From the NCBI GenBank assembly GCA_012729765.1, contig JAAYCM010000120.1, positions 1 through 34,759 on the forward strand: a stretch of 34,759 nt of DNA, given 5' to 3'. Under the pieces are notes generated by a model. The model was not told the origin of the DNA. It saw only the letters and a program-made list of their open reading frames with translations, and made no database searches. Shown piece by piece: positions 14,833 through 23,962 of this stretch (positions are counted from its first letter, which is position 1; each line of letters opens with the position of its first letter). Source of the stretch: Chloroflexota bacterium (GTDB taxonomy: Bacteria > Chloroflexota > Anaerolineae > Aggregatilineales > Aggregatilineaceae). The position numbers and the translations under genes were made by a program.

Positions 14833-17800
14833 TAGTACGGTACCCCCAGGTGCTCTTCTTCGCGGATGAAGGCGAGCAGATCGTCGGTCTGTTGGAGCTT
14901 CTGTTCTTGCAGCACGCGTTTATATTCGAACGGCAGCACCTTGATGAACTTGGGCAGATATTCGTGCCAGTGGCTCAGCACGACCTGGGCAACGGGGCTG
15001 CCGGTGTGGTCCAGGTGTTTTTGCAGCCACTCCTTGAGGAAGACCTGGTCCTCAGGCTCCAGCGCAGGGACCATTTCGACCATCGACTGGTTGCAGAAGT
15101 AGGCGAAATCGCCGCGCACGTTGAGCACATAGGCGATCCCACCGCTCATGCCCGCCGCGAAGTTGCGCCCCACCTTGCCCAGCACGATGATCCGCCCGCC
15201 GGTCATATACTCGGCGCAGTGATCGCCGGTGCCTTCCACGACCGCAATCGCGCCGCTGTTGCGCACGGCAAAGCGCTCGCCGGCCACGCCGCGAATGAAT
15301 ACCTCGCCGCCGGTCGCGCCGTAGAGCACCGTGTTCCCGATGATGATATTCTCTTCGGCGGCGTAAGCGCTGCCCCCCGGCGGCACCACGATCAGCCGCC
15401 CGCCGGAGAGTCCCTTGCCGAAGTAGTCGTTGGCGTCGCCTTCCAGCCGCAGCGTGACGCCGCGCGCCGCCCACGCCCCGAAGCTCTGGCCCGCGCTGCC
15501 GCAAAACGTGATATGGAGCGTGCCATCGGGCAGGCCCTCGTCGCCATAGCGCCGCGCGATCTCGCCGGAGAGCATCGCGCCGACTGCGCGGTCGGCGTTG
15601 CTGATCGGCAGCGCCATCACCACCGGATCGCCATGATCGAGTGCGGGCCGAGCCAGCTCGATCAGTTGGCGGTCCAGCACGCGGTCGATCTTGTGAATCT
15701 GCGACTCGACGCAGCACGACGCGGTGCGGTCGGCGTTGGCGGAGCGGTAGAGCATGTCGCTGAGATCGACCGTGCGGGCCTTCCAGTGCGCCGTTTCATA
15801 CATGGTCAGAAGGTCGGTGCGCCCGATCAGGTCATCGAAGCGGCGGATGCCCAACTGCGCCATGATCTCGCGCACTTCCTGCGCCATGAAGGTAAAGTAG
15901 TTGATCAGATGTTGGGCCTGGCCGGTGAAGCGCTTGCGGAGTTCGGGGTCTTGCGTGGCGATGCCAACCGGACAGGTGTTGAGGTGGCATTTGCGCATCA
16001 TCACGCAGCCGAGCGCGATCACGCTGGCCGTGCCGAACGCGAACTCTTCCGCGCCGAGCATCCCGGCCAACACGATATCGCGCCCGGTCTTCAACTGGCC
16101 ATCGGTTTGCAGGCGCACCCGCCCGCGCAGGTTGTTGAGCACCAGCGTTTGATGCGTCTCCGCGATCCCCAGCTCGAAGGGCAGCCCGGCGTGCTTGATC
16201 GAGCTGAGCGGGCTGGCCCCCGTGCCGCCATCGTAGCCGCTGATCACGATGTTATCGGCGTGCGCCTTGGCGACCCCGGCGGCGACCGTCCCGACGCCCG
16301 CCTCGGACACCAGCTTGACGCTGATCCGAGCGTAGGGATTGACGTTCTTCAGGTCGAAGATCAGCTGCGCCAGGTCCTCAATCGAGTAGATGTCGTGGTG
16401 CGGCGGCGGTGAGATCAGCGTCACGCCGGGCGTCGAGTGGCGCGTTTTGGCGATGACCTGATCGACCTTGTAGCCGGGAAGCTGGCCGCCCTCACCCGGC
16501 TTGGCCCCCTGCGCGATCTTGATTTGCAGCTCGTCGGCGTTGACCAGATACGTCGTCGTGACGCCGAAGCGGGCCGAAGCCACCTGCTTGATCGCGCTGC
16601 GCGTCAGCGTGCCATCGGGCCGGGGCCGGTAGCGTTCCGGGTCCTCGCCGCCCTCGCCGGAGTTGCTGCGCCCGCCGATCGCGTTCATGGCGATCGCGAT
16701 CGCCTCGTGGACCTCTTTGCCGAGCGAGCCGAACGACATCGCGCCGGTGGTCATGCGCCGCAGGATATTCTCGACCGGCTCGACCTCGTCCAGCGGGACC
16801 GGCTGCCCCGGCTTGAAGTCGAGCAGGCCCCGGATCACGTGTGGGCGCTGGTTGAAGCGGTTGACGTAGTCGGCAAACTCACGGTAACGCTCATAATCGC
16901 CGGTGCGGACTGCCCATTGCAGCAGGTGGATCGCTTCGGGATTCCAGGCGTGATACTCGCCGCCCTTGCGATACTGGTACACGCCGTCGCTGGGCAGCAG
17001 CGGCAGATGCTCGACATAGGCGCGCGCGTGGTGCAGCAGCGCTTCCTGCGCGATCTCTTCCAGACCGATGCCGCCAATGCGCGACTCCGTGCCGGTGAAA
17101 TACTGATCCACGACGGCGCGGCTCAGGCCAATGGCCTCGAAGGTCTGCGAGCCGTGATAGCTGCGTAGGGTCGAGATGCCGAGCTTGGAGAGCACCTTGA
17201 GCAGGCCCTTGTCGATGGCATCGATATAGATATTTTCGGCTTCCAGGTAATTCTTGACGTTGGGCAGCCGCCCCTGTTTGTAGAGATCGTAGATCGTGGC
17301 GAACGCACCGTAGGGGTTGACCGCGCTGGCCCCATAGCCGTAGAGCAGCGCGAAATGCATCACCTCGCGCGCCTCAGCCGTCTCGATGATCAGCGCGCAC
17401 ACGGTCCGCTTCTGGGCGCGGATCAGGTGGTGCTGCACCGTCGCGCAGGCCAACAGCGACGGGATCGGCGCGTGGTCGGCGTCTGTCGCGCGGTCGGAGA
17501 GGATGATGAAGTCATAATCTTCATCGACCAGCCGCTCGGCATCCTGGCACAGCCGGTCGAGCGCCGGTTGCAGCCCGGCGGGGCCGTCCGCCACCGGGAA
17601 CACGGTCTGGAGCGTGCCCACCTTGAAATCGGGATTGTTCCACAGCCGCAGCTTGACCATGTCCAGGTTGGAGAACAGCGGTCGCTTGAACTGGATCATG
17701 TGGCAGTGTTCCGGCGTCTCGGCCAGCAGATTGCTCTCCTTGCCGATATAGCTCGTCAGCGTCATGACCAACTGCTCGCGGATCGGGTCGATGGCCGGGT

Positions 17801-19367
17801 TTGTGACCTGGGCGAAGGTCTGCTTGAAGTAGTTGAAGAGGCGCTGCGGCTGGTCGGAGAACACGGCCAGCGGCGTATCGGTGCCCATCGAGCTGACCGG
17901 CTCCTGGTGGCGGTCCACCATCGGCAGCAGGATATTCTCGATGTCTTCCTTCGAATAGCCGAACGCGAGCTGCAAGGTGTGAAGCTGCTCGGCGGGCAGC
18001 CCGACCTGGACCGAGTCTTTGATCGGCACGCTGATGAACGTGATCCGGTTCTGCTCGACCCACTCACGGTAGGGCTGCTGGTGGCTGATACGGTCCTTGA
18101 TCTCGGCGTCGGGGATGATGCGCCCATCCTCGACATCGACCAGCAGCAGCTTGCCGGGCATCAGCCGCCCCTTCGACACGACCTGATCGGGCGCGAAATC
18201 CTGCACGCCGACTTCGGACCCCATCACGATCAGGTCATCTTGGGTGACAATATAACGCGAGGGGCGCAGGCCGTTGCGATCGAGCGTGCCGCCGACCAGC
18301 CGCCCATCGCAGAAAATCATCGAGGCCGGGCCGTCCCAGGGTTCCATAAAGGCGGAATGATATTCATAGAAAAATTTCAGGTCTTCGGGAATCGGGTTGA
18401 GATGATTAAACGATTCCGGGATCATCATCATCAGCGCGTGTGGCAGCGAACGCCCGGCACGCACCAGCAGTTCCAGCACGTTGTCGAACGAGGCCGAGTC
18501 GCTCTTGCCCGGCTCGACGATCGGCAGCAGCTTGCGGATGTCGTCCCCAAACAGCGGCGATTCAAGCAGGCTCTCACGCGCCTGCATCCAGAAGCGGTTG
18601 CCCTTAATCGTGTTGATCTCGCCGTTGTGGGCCACCATGCGGAAGGGCTGCGCCAGGTCCCAGGTGGGAAAGGTGTTGGTGCTGAAGCGCGAGTGCACCA
18701 GCGCGATTGCGCTCGTCATGCGGCTGTCGTTCAGTTCCGGGTAGTAGCGGCGGATCTGCTCCGCCATCAGCATCCCCTTATAAATGACGGTCCGCGTCGA
18801 GAGGTGCGTGATATAGAACGAGGCTTTTCCGCGCAGGGCGGATTGTCGCAGTGTGATTTCGGCCTGCTTGCGCAGCACGTAGAGCTTACGCTCCAACGCG
18901 TCGCCGTGCAGCGGCCCGGTGACGAACACCTGCCGGATCACCGGCTCGGCGGAGCGCGCGATCGCGCCCAGCACGTCGCTTTCGACCGGCACATCGCGCC
19001 ACGCCACAACCTCAAGCCCTTCGGCGGCGGCCAGCGCGTCGAAAGTGCGCACGCAGTAGGCCGCTTCGTCGGGATCGCGCGGCAGAAAGACGAGGCCCAT
19101 CCCATAGTGCCCCGGCTCCGGCAGGGCGGGGATTTCGGAGCGGAAGAAGGCGTGCGGAAGCTGGAGCAGAATTCCGGCCCCGTCACCGGTCTTGTTGTCG
19201 GCGCTTTCGGCACCGCGATGCGTCATACGCTCCAGGACTTCCAGCCCGCGCCGGATGATGTCGTGCGACTGCTGGCCTTTGACATGCGCAACAAACCCGA
19301 TCCCGCAGGCATCATGTTCATAGGCGCTGTTGTAAAGGCCCTGGTTTTGGGGATAGATGGTGTGCAT
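14832..19367 (-). CDS. gltB: Glutamate synthase (NADPH) large subunit
   Basis: 1511-aa subunit that makes two glutamates from glutamine and 2-oxoglutarate. C21 (HDACGIGF) should become the N-terminal nucleophile of the class-II glutaminase domain after removal of a 20-residue propeptide. Next come the central domain, the FMN/2-oxoglutarate synthase domain ([37 protein letters not shown]), the 3Fe-4S cysteines C1121, C1127 and C1132, and the C-terminal GxGxG beta-helix ([23 protein letters not shown]). The ATG at 19367 is chosen because AAGGAGGA lies 7 nt upstream; a GTG at 19391 is in frame but lies before this site. With GltD it assimilates ammonia together with glutamine synthetase. Confidence 0.96.
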   Translation of the reverse strand: MHTIYPQNQGLYNSAYEHDACGIGFVAHVKGQQSHDIIRRGLEVLERMTHRGAESADNKTGDGAGILLQLPHAFFRSEIPALPEPGHYGMGLVFLPRDPDEAAYCVRTFDALAAAEGLEVVAWRDVPVESDVLGAIARSAEPVIRQVFVTGPLHGDALERKLYVLRKQAEITLRQSALRGKASFYITHLSTRTVIYKGMLMAEQIRRYYPELNDSRMTSAIALVHSRFSTNTFPTWDLAQPFRMVAHNGEINTIKGNRFWMQARESLLESPLFGDDIRKLLPIVEPGKSDSASFDNVLELLVRAGRSLPHALMMMIPESFNHLNPIPEDLKFFYEYHSAFMEPWDGPASMIFCDGRLVGGTLDRNGLRPSRYIVTQDDLIVMGSEVGVQDFAPDQVVSKGRLMPGKLLLVDVEDGRIIPDAEIKDRISHQQPYREWVEQNRITFISVPIKDSVQVGLPAEQLHTLQLAFGYSKEDIENILLPMVDRHQEPVSSMGTDTPLAVFSDQPQRLFNYFKQTFAQVTNPAIDPIREQLVMTLTSYIGKESNLLAETPEHCHMIQFKRPLFSNLDMVKLRLWNNPDFKVGTLQTVFPVADGPAGLQPALDRLCQDAERLVDEDYDFIILSDRATDADHAPIPSLLACATVQHHLIRAQKRTVCALIIETAEAREVMHFALLYGYGASAVNPYGAFATIYDLYKQGRLPNVKNYLEAENIYIDAIDKGLLKVLSKLGISTLRSYHGSQTFEAIGLSRAVVDQYFTGTESRIGGIGLEEIAQEALLHHARAYVEHLPLLPSDGVYQYRKGGEYHAWNPEAIHLLQWAVRTGDYERYREFADYVNRFNQRPHVIRGLLDFKPGQPVPLDEVEPVENILRRMTTGAMSFGSLGKEVHEAIAIAMNAIGGRSNSGEGGEDPERYRPRPDGTLTRSAIKQVASARFGVTTTYLVNADELQIKIAQGAKPGEGGQLPGYKVDQVIAKTRHSTPGVTLISPPPHHDIYSIEDLAQLIFDLKNVNPYARISVKLVSEAGVGTVAAGVAKAHADNIVISGYDGGTGASPLSSIKHAGLPFELGIAETHQTLVLNNLRGRVRLQTDGQLKTGRDIVLAGMLGAEEFAFGTASVIALGCVMMRKCHLNTCPVGIATQDPELRKRFTGQAQHLINYFTFMAQEVREIMAQLGIRRFDDLIGRTDLLTMYETAHWKARTVDLSDMLYRSANADRTASCCVESQIHKIDRVLDRQLIELARPALDHGDPVVMALPISNADRAVGAMLSGEIARRYGDEGLPDGTLHITFCGSAGQSFGAWAARGVTLRLEGDANDYFGKGLSGGRLIVVPPGGSAYAAEENIIIGNTVLYGATGGEVFIRGVAGERFAVRNSGAIAVVEGTGDHCAEYMTGGRIIVLGKVGRNFAAGMSGGIAYVLNVRGDFAYFCNQSMVEMVPALEPEDQVFLKEWLQKHLDHTGSPVAQVVLSHWHEYLPKFIKVLPFEYKRVLQEQKLQQTDDLLAFIREEEHLGVPY

Positions 19368-19391
19368 CGGTGCTTCCTCCTTGGCCTCCAC

Positions 19392-19650
19392 ACTGCTTGC
19401 GGCAGGTGTGAGAGAACGTGGGTCAGGCTGCCGTTACAGCGGACCTATAACAAAATTCCGGATAAATCCGGCTTGTCAGAGACTATTGGATACTAAAATT
19501 AGTTCGGTTGTGGTGACTGCTGGAGTCGAGGCTGGTCCCGCCAGGCTCGATCGTTGAGAAAAATTAGTTTCCCCGGTCAGATTTCGCGCTATCTGGCCGG
19601 CTGCACTGAGACAAACGCCCGGCCAACTATGGGCCAGGTCCATATAGGAT
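19392..19650 (-). other. Long gltB 5' leader / intergenic region
   Basis: No coding sequence is supported here. On the minus strand the region would be the transcribed leader of gltBD if the promoter near 19651-19680 is used. It holds the 14-bp palindrome at 19458-19471 and an imperfect hairpin (19526-19535 with 19541-19550, one mismatch, 5-nt loop). No known riboswitch class was recognised. Confidence 0.4.
19458..19471. promoter_or_regulatory. Palindrome upstream of gltB, possible operator
   Basis: CCGGATAAATCCGG is a perfect 14-bp palindrome (6-bp arms, AA centre) about 90 bp upstream of the gltB start. It stands in an AT-rich leader region and could be an operator or RNA hairpin. The regulator is unknown. 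Confidence 0.4.
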
Positions 19651-19680
19651 AAGATATCCAGCGTGTTTTGGCGTCGTCAA
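19651..19680 (-). promoter_or_regulatory. Candidate gltBD promoter with overlapping inverted repeat
   Basis: Minus strand: -35 TTGACG (19680-19675), 18-nt spacer, -10 TATCTT (19656-19651). A start near 19645 would give a leader of about 275 nt before gltB. An inverted repeat (GTTTTG at 19665-19670 and CAAAAC at 19678-19683) covers the -35 box and could be a repressor site. Confidence 0.5.
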
Positions 19681-19729
19681 AACTACCAAAAGCCAGCGCT
19701 CATTCCGCGTGGTACGGGGGCTGTTCGCT

Positions 19730-19762
19730 AAAACGGCAGGGGCCAGGTGAGGTGCCTGGCCC
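19730..19762 (-). terminator. Terminator of the 182-aa hypothetical gene
   Basis: Minus strand: an 8-bp perfect stem (19762-19755 with 19747-19740, 7-nt loop), then CTGCCG and four U residues. It lies 40 nt past the stop of the gene at 19803-20351. The U-tract is short and set back, so efficiency is uncertain. Confidence 0.6.
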
Positions 19763-19802
19763 GCGTGGTCTGGAAGGATGCGAGGAAGCGTGCGGCGCGT
19801 GC

Positions 19803-20351
19803 TTAGTGCTTTAGCTCGATGTGATAGATCGTGACGTCACCGCCGTTGTCTCGCCGGAGCTGCTCCGGCTCGTAATAAATGCGGAACCCCATGCCTTCCG
19901 GGACAAAGGTCCGCACATAGGCGTAGATGGCACCATACCAGACATCATCGGGCAGGGGCACACAGGTGATCTCACGATAGTGATAGTCGCTGATCTGCTC
20001 CACGCTGATCTCGCCCACATCGGTGCCGCGATGATTCAACTGGTATACCTGCGGGGCGAGCGCCATCACCTCGCTGAATGACATCCTGGAAATTCCCGGC
20101 GGCATAACGGAAGTTTCCATCGCCTTCATGCCAATACCGACCAGATCCACGATGCTGTTGGGCATCCGGCTCAGCTCATACAGCACATCCAGCAGGGTTT
20201 GCAGCGGGTACCAGCCATCCGCATCGATGTCTGCCAGCTCATATTTTTCATAGAGCGGGAGAAAGCTCTGGCTGTCGATCGCCGAGGCCATATTCAGGAC
20301 ATTTAAGCCGCGGACCTCGTGATCCGGCGAGAACGTTCGGAAGTTGAACAT
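19803..20351 (-). CDS. Conserved-looking hypothetical protein, 182 aa
   Basis: A real gene by its AGGAGA ribosome-binding site 8 nt before the ATG and its own terminator. The protein is soluble, with no signal peptide or membrane helix. It has a helical first half (SQSFLPLYEKYELADIDADG, WYPLQTLLDVLYEL, IVDLVGIGMKAMET) and a strand-rich second half (ITCVPLPDDVWYGAIYAYVR, FRIYYEP, VTIYHIELKH). This layout recalls small sensory folds of the H-NOX/V4R type, but no diagnostic heme histidine or cysteine motif could be assigned, so no function is claimed. It stands alone between gltBD and a divergent oxidoreductase gene. Confidence 0.8.
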   Translation of the reverse strand: MFNFRTFSPDHEVRGLNVLNMASAIDSQSFLPLYEKYELADIDADGWYPLQTLLDVLYELSRMPNSIVDLVGIGMKAMETSVMPPGISRMSFSEVMALAPQVYQLNHRGTDVGEISVEQISDYHYREITCVPLPDDVWYGAIYAYVRTFVPEGMGFRIYYEPEQLRRDNGGDVTIYHIELKH

Positions 20352-20579
20352 TGGTTGATCTCCTGACTAAGGATTGATTGTTATGTTGGGTCCCGATCCC
20401 AAAAGGGAAAAACCCTTCCTCTTCCCGATCTTCAGCGTAAAGTAATGAAATTAATTTTCAATAGAAAACCGCATTAAGATCGATTTAATCTGTCGTTAGC
20501 GGAGCCAGCGCCCTCACGCCGCAAAGTCAGGTATAGTTAAGGCCAGAGGACTGACCGCCACCTACCACCAGGAGAAACG

Positions 20580-21605
20580 ATGATGCAGAAAATACGTTGG
20601 GGGATTCTCAGCAGCGGCTATATCGCCAACCTGTTCGCCGAAGGGCTGACCGCCGTCGCAGACGCGGAGATTGCAGCGGTTGGTGCCCGCAAGCAGGCTG
20701 ATGCCGACGCCTTCGGTGATCGCTGGAACGTGCCCCGGCGCTACCAGGGGTACGAGGCCCTCGCCAATGATCCGGACGTTGACGTGATCTACATCGGCAC
20801 GCCCCACCCCTATCACTATGAGCACACGCTGTTGTGCCTGGACGCGGGCAAGCATGTGCTGATCGAGAAGCCGTTCGCGCTCAACGCGCGTCAGGCCGGG
20901 GAGATGATCGCGCGGGCGCGCAGCAAGGCGTTATTCCTGATGGAAGCGATGTGGACGCGCTTCCTGCCGGCGATGGTTCAGGTTCGCCGCTGGCTCGCAG
21001 AGGGCGCGATCGGTGAGGTGCAGTTGGTGCGTGCCAACCTGTCGTTTATGGCAACCTTCGACCCCAGGGGCCGGCTGTTCGCGCCGGAGCTGGGCGGCGG
21101 CTCGCTGCTGGACGTGGGCATCTACCCGATCTCGTTCGCGTCCATGGTGCTCGGCTCGCCCCAAACGATCAGCAGCACCGTCGCGCTCGGCCCGACCGGG
21201 ACGGACGACCGTTCAGCCTACCTGTTCGGCTACGAAGGCGGCAAAACGGCGCTGCTGTCATCGGCGGTGCAGCTTGGCGTACCGGTTACCGCTGAGATTT
21301 TCGGTACAGAGGGCTACATCCAGATTCACGAGTCGTGGATCAATCCGCGCGTGGTGACACTCAACAAGCCGGTGCAGCCCGGCGTGCAGTCGCGCCTGAT
21401 CGTCGAAGGCAACCTGTTCGACGCGCAGACGGTCCACGTGCCGACGGTCGGGAACGGCTATAACTATGAGGCTATCGAGGTTGGAGACTGCATCCGCGCC
21501 GGTAAGACCGAGAGCAGCGTGCTGCCGCTTGACGAGTCGCTGGACATCATGCGCACGCTTGACACAATCCGCGCGCCGTGGGGTCTGACCTATCCAGGCG
21601 AATAA
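20580..21605 (+). CDS. Gfo/Idh/MocA-family oxidoreductase
   Basis: 341-aa NAD(P)-dependent sugar or diol dehydrogenase. The N-terminal Rossmann domain starts WGILSSGYIANLFAEGL, and the family motif EKP is at residues 96-98 (VLIEKPFALN). The C-terminal substrate domain carries GGGSLLDVGIYPI at 172-184, the usual site of catalytic Asp/Tyr residues. Overall it resembles the trans-dihydrodiol dehydrogenase/glucose-fructose oxidoreductase branch. AGGAGA lies 6 nt before the first of two consecutive ATGs. A TATAGT at 20532-20537 could be its -10, without a good -35. The upstream gap (20352-20579) is AT-rich around 20440-20500 and probably holds divergent promoters. Substrate unknown. Confidence 0.9.
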   Translation: MMQKIRWGILSSGYIANLFAEGLTAVADAEIAAVGARKQADADAFGDRWNVPRRYQGYEALANDPDVDVIYIGTPHPYHYEHTLLCLDAGKHVLIEKPFALNARQAGEMIARARSKALFLMEAMWTRFLPAMVQVRRWLAEGAIGEVQLVRANLSFMATFDPRGRLFAPELGGGSLLDVGIYPISFASMVLGSPQTISSTVALGPTGTDDRSAYLFGYEGGKTALLSSAVQLGVPVTAEIFGTEGYIQIHESWINPRVVTLNKPVQPGVQSRLIVEGNLFDAQTVHVPTVGNGYNYEAIEVGDCIRAGKTESSVLPLDESLDIMRTLDTIRAPWGLTYPGE

Positions 21606-21762
21606 AGCTGTAGTGCGCTTCTCTGGCAAGGGTCCAGAAGCGGATAGGGCCTCATCTTATGTCGGAAGGCAGATCACGCCCTACCCGGTGGGCGACGCAA
21701 GCATCGTCCCTACAAAGAACAGTATAAACGTATCGGATTATCGCCCACGTGCACACATGGCA

Positions 21763-22908
21763 TTAACCCGGCGCATCCGGCACGGGCAGCACGAAATAGA
21801 AGCGGCTGCCTGTGCCGTATTCGCTCTCGACCCCGATCCGACCCCCGCTCAGCTCGACGATGCGCTTGCAGATCGCCAGCCCCAGCCCGGAGCTGTGCTC
21901 CCCGGCGGTCGAGCGCGTGCTGGTGCGCTGGAAGGGCTTGAACAGTTTATCCAGCTCGTCGGGCTTGATGCCCTGCCCCTGATCGATCACCGAAAATTCG
22001 AGCGCGCCGCCGGGGGTCTGCATGACGCGCAGCGTGACCGCCGTGCCGGGGTGCGAGAACTTGAAGGCGTTGGACAGCAGATTGTTGAGCACCTGCTGAA
22101 TCCGGTCGGGGTCGTATACGGTGGGCGGCAGACCGGGCGGCAGATCGAGCACCAGCGCGATCTCCTTCTGCTCGGCCAGCGGGCGGTTGAGCCGGACAAT
22201 GCGGTCCATATACTCATAAACGTTGACCGGCGCCGGACGCAGGCGCAGCTTGCCGGCCTCGATCTCGGAGATATTCAGCAGATTGCTCAACATGCCCAAC
22301 ATATCCTGCACCGATTCCGAGATCAGTTCTAGCAGCTCGGTGCGCTCCTCAGGCGGCATATCGGGGCGGCGGGTCAGCAGGCTGGCGAAGCCCTGGATCA
22401 CGCTCAACGGGCTGCGCAGGTCGTGGGCGGCGATGCCCATAAACTCGTTTTTCAGCTCGTTGAGCTGGACCAGCTCCGCACGGTGGCGGGCCAGCTCGCG
22501 CTGCAAATTGGTGATCTCCTGGTTGACGTGCATCAGCTCGTGGTTGACGCGGTCCAGCTCCTGGACATCGTGCTCGGCGATCAACAGCAACCGGTTATCG
22601 GCACGATGGACCTCACCGCGCACCGAGCGGTACGGCAGCGCGCCGCCGCCAAAGGTGAGCAGCCCACGATAGACTGCGCCCGGACCGCTGCCGCGCTGCA
22701 AATCGTCGAAGGCAGGCAGCGCCAGCCGCGCAGCCAGATTCGCCGCGTCGTCCTCGCCGCCCAGCAGATAGGTCATGCCGGGATTCAGGTATTGGGCGCG
22801 GCCTGTCGTATCGAAGACACCGATCGCCAGCGCCACCGCCGACGCAGCGAACGCCTCAATCGTGGGTCGCCAGGCCCTCAGGGTTTGCTCCGACTCGCTC
22901 AGCGCCAT
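21763..22908 (-). CDS. Soluble PAS-like sensor histidine kinase
   Basis: 381-aa cytoplasmic kinase without membrane helices. Residues about 15-115 look like a PAS-type sensor (GVFDTTGRAQYLNPGMTYLL, VYRGLLTFGGGALPYRSV), followed by a coiled coil (117-155). The dimerisation and phosphoacceptor region has H162 in FMGIAAHDLRSPLSVIQGF; the ATP-binding domain has the N box NNLLSNAFKF at 275-284, DQGQGI near 309-314, GLGLAI at 341-346 and GTGSRFYF near 366. The ATG at 22908 overlaps the end of the upstream cobalamin-binding gene by 10 nt, so the two are co-translated. No response regulator is in the window. It may receive its signal from the B12 protein, which is inference from the overlap. Confidence 0.92.
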   Translation of the reverse strand: MALSESEQTLRAWRPTIEAFAASAVALAIGVFDTTGRAQYLNPGMTYLLGGEDDAANLAARLALPAFDDLQRGSGPGAVYRGLLTFGGGALPYRSVRGEVHRADNRLLLIAEHDVQELDRVNHELMHVNQEITNLQRELARHRAELVQLNELKNEFMGIAAHDLRSPLSVIQGFASLLTRRPDMPPEERTELLELISESVQDMLGMLSNLLNISEIEAGKLRLRPAPVNVYEYMDRIVRLNRPLAEQKEIALVLDLPPGLPPTVYDPDRIQQVLNNLLSNAFKFSHPGTAVTLRVMQTPGGALEFSVIDQGQGIKPDELDKLFKPFQRTSTRSTAGEHSSGLGLAICKRIVELSGGRIGVESEYGTGSRFYFVLPVPDAPG

Positions 22909-23582
22909 GCCGTTGTCCCCAGCAGATGATCGAGCGCCCGGCGGGCATCCGGCCCCCAGACATCCGCCTTGACCGACTTCCACAGACCGTCGATCAGGTT
23001 GAAGGCCAGCCCGCCGACCATGACTGTCGGGCGATAGCTGTGAAAATCGGTCCGAATCTGCTCGATAGCCCGCCGTACGCTCTCGACCTGATCGGGCGTG
23101 GTCGCAGGCAGGCCGATCACCTCCGGCTTGAGGTCCTGGATCATGCCGAGCAGGCTGTCGATCGGGGTATTCGCGCCCAGAAAACGCGCGTTGTACCCGG
23201 CCAGTTGCAGGAAGTCCGCCAGCATACGCGGGCCGATATCGTGATAGTTTCCGGTGAGGCAGGCCACGACCGCATGGCGATCCAGTTTGGACGGCAGCGT
23301 TACCCGGCTGTAGAGCGCCGCCTGCGCCGACTGCGTGATCGCGGTCGCCAGGTGCTCCTGGGCGATCGACAGCCGGCCCGTTTCCCACAGCCGCCCGATC
23401 TCATACAGGCTGGGCTGGAACACGCCCAGGTAGATGTCATACAGATTCGCGCCGTCCTGCTCCAGCGCCTCAAACACGATCCGCTGAGCCTGCAGGCGAT
23501 CGCCGGCCAGCAGCGCCCGTAAATAGGCTTGCTCGGCGGCTTTCAGGGGCTGGGTGGGCGGACGGGATCGTTCATCAGACAT
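22899..23582 (-). CDS. Cobalamin-binding protein with CarH-like Wx9EH motif
   Basis: 227-aa soluble protein with the two-part B12 module found in CarH/LitR-type regulators and methionine-synthase-like proteins. Residues about 15-95 form the helical cap and contain W66 followed by nine residues and E76-H77 (LWETGRLSIAQEHL), the Wx9EH motif known from adenosylcobalamin photoreceptors. Residues about 105-220 are the Rossmann-like B12 domain; the lower-ligand motif is N-Y-H-D-I-G with H114 in place of the classic DxHxxG, followed by FLGANTPIDSLL and IGLPATT. No DNA-binding domain is fused. The ATG at 23582 is chosen because GAGG lies 8 nt upstream; a TTG six codons earlier overlaps this site. It overlaps the histidine kinase gene, suggesting that cobalamin or light state is signalled to the kinase. 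Confidence 0.9.
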   Translation of the reverse strand: MSDERSRPPTQPLKAAEQAYLRALLAGDRLQAQRIVFEALEQDGANLYDIYLGVFQPSLYEIGRLWETGRLSIAQEHLATAITQSAQAALYSRVTLPSKLDRHAVVACLTGNYHDIGPRMLADFLQLAGYNARFLGANTPIDSLLGMIQDLKPEVIGLPATTPDQVESVRRAIEQIRTDFHSYRPTVMVGGLAFNLIDGLWKSVKADVWGPDARRALDHLLGTTAWR

Positions 23583-23609
23583 GCACATAACCTCGATCAA
23601 CTGAATTCA

Positions 23610-23626
23610 GCGGGCAGGATGCCCGC
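23610..23626 (-). promoter_or_regulatory. 5' UTR hairpin of the B12-kinase operon
   Basis: A 7-bp GC-rich stem with 3-nt loop lies at the predicted transcript 5' end, between the candidate promoter (-10 at 23632-23637) and the ribosome-binding site. It probably protects the 5' end. It is too small for a cobalamin riboswitch. Confidence 0.5.
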
Positions 23627-23631
23627 ACCCT

Positions 23632-23640
23632 ATTCTAACA
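23632..23640 (-). promoter_or_regulatory. Extended -10 promoter of the B12-kinase operon
   Basis: Minus strand: TGT directly before TAGAAT (23640-23632), an extended -10 arrangement, about 50 nt before the start at 23582. The -35 region is poor, as is common with extended -10 promoters. Confidence 0.5.
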
Positions 23641-23733
23641 TCTGTCTGGCTTACAGCACCGTTCTCGCGCCGGGTGGCTGGCAGACCCGACCGGGGTTAG
23701 ACTCTGGGCATCGACACACCACCCGGCCTCACC

Positions 23734-23741
23734 CATTCAGC
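23734..23741 (+). repeat. Left copy of the 8-bp target duplication
   Basis: CATTCAGC directly abuts the left end of the MITE-like element. The identical right copy is at 23924-23931. The match extends three bases further (ACCCATTCAGC) if the ACC shared with the right inverted repeat is counted. Confidence 0.65.
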
Positions 23742-23923
23742 GGTAGTGGTGAGGTTTTGACTGAAGCCTGTTTTGCCCCCCATCCTAAATCCTTTCCTCA
23801 CGAGGTGGGAAGGACTTAAAAAACACCATCATTCTCCCCTTCCCCCACGCTGGCGCTGAGGGAAGGGGCCGGGGGATGGGGGGCAGTTGAACAGCCGCTA
23901 TCAGTCAATTGTTCGCCACTACC
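23742..23923. mobile_element. MITE-like fold-back element with 8-bp target duplication
   Basis: A 182-bp non-coding element. Its ends are inverted repeats: both begin GGTAGTGG, then NGA, four variable bases and TTGACTGA (18 of 23 positions match). A second arm pair further in is perfect over 12 bp (23774-23785 with 23874-23885), and an inner 9-bp pair lies at 23836-23844 and 23860-23868. The octamer CATTCAGC abuts both ends (23734-23741 and 23924-23931), as a target-site duplication would. No transposase is encoded, so it would depend on one elsewhere. It lies between the B12-kinase operon promoter and the mutarotase start, 39 nt from the latter. Confidence 0.75.
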
Positions 23924-23931
23924 CATTCAGC
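23924..23931 (+). repeat. Right copy of the 8-bp target duplication
   Basis: CATTCAGC directly abuts the right end of the MITE-like element and matches the octamer at 23734-23741. Confidence 0.65.
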
Positions 23932-23962
23932 ACTGCCGCCCGGCAGAAGGACACATATCAGT

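Noticed and set aside
14820..16412. 530-codon open frame on the plus strand opposite the gltB 3' half
   Set aside because: Antisense shadow of gltB with low-complexity composition and no ribosome-binding site.
17355..19496. 713-codon open frame on the plus strand opposite gltB
   Set aside because: It is the antisense of a strongly conserved gltB; the translation is Arg/His/Gln-rich without domain motifs, as expected in high-GC DNA.
22909..23388. 160-codon in-frame N-terminal extension of the histidine kinase
   Set aside because: Overlaps the cobalamin-binding gene entirely in another frame and has shadow-like composition; the 10-nt overlap start at 22908 fits.
23610..23626. Cobalamin riboswitch in front of the B12-binding gene
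   Set aside because: The leader is only about 40 nt with one small hairpin; the long conserved B12-box architecture is absent.
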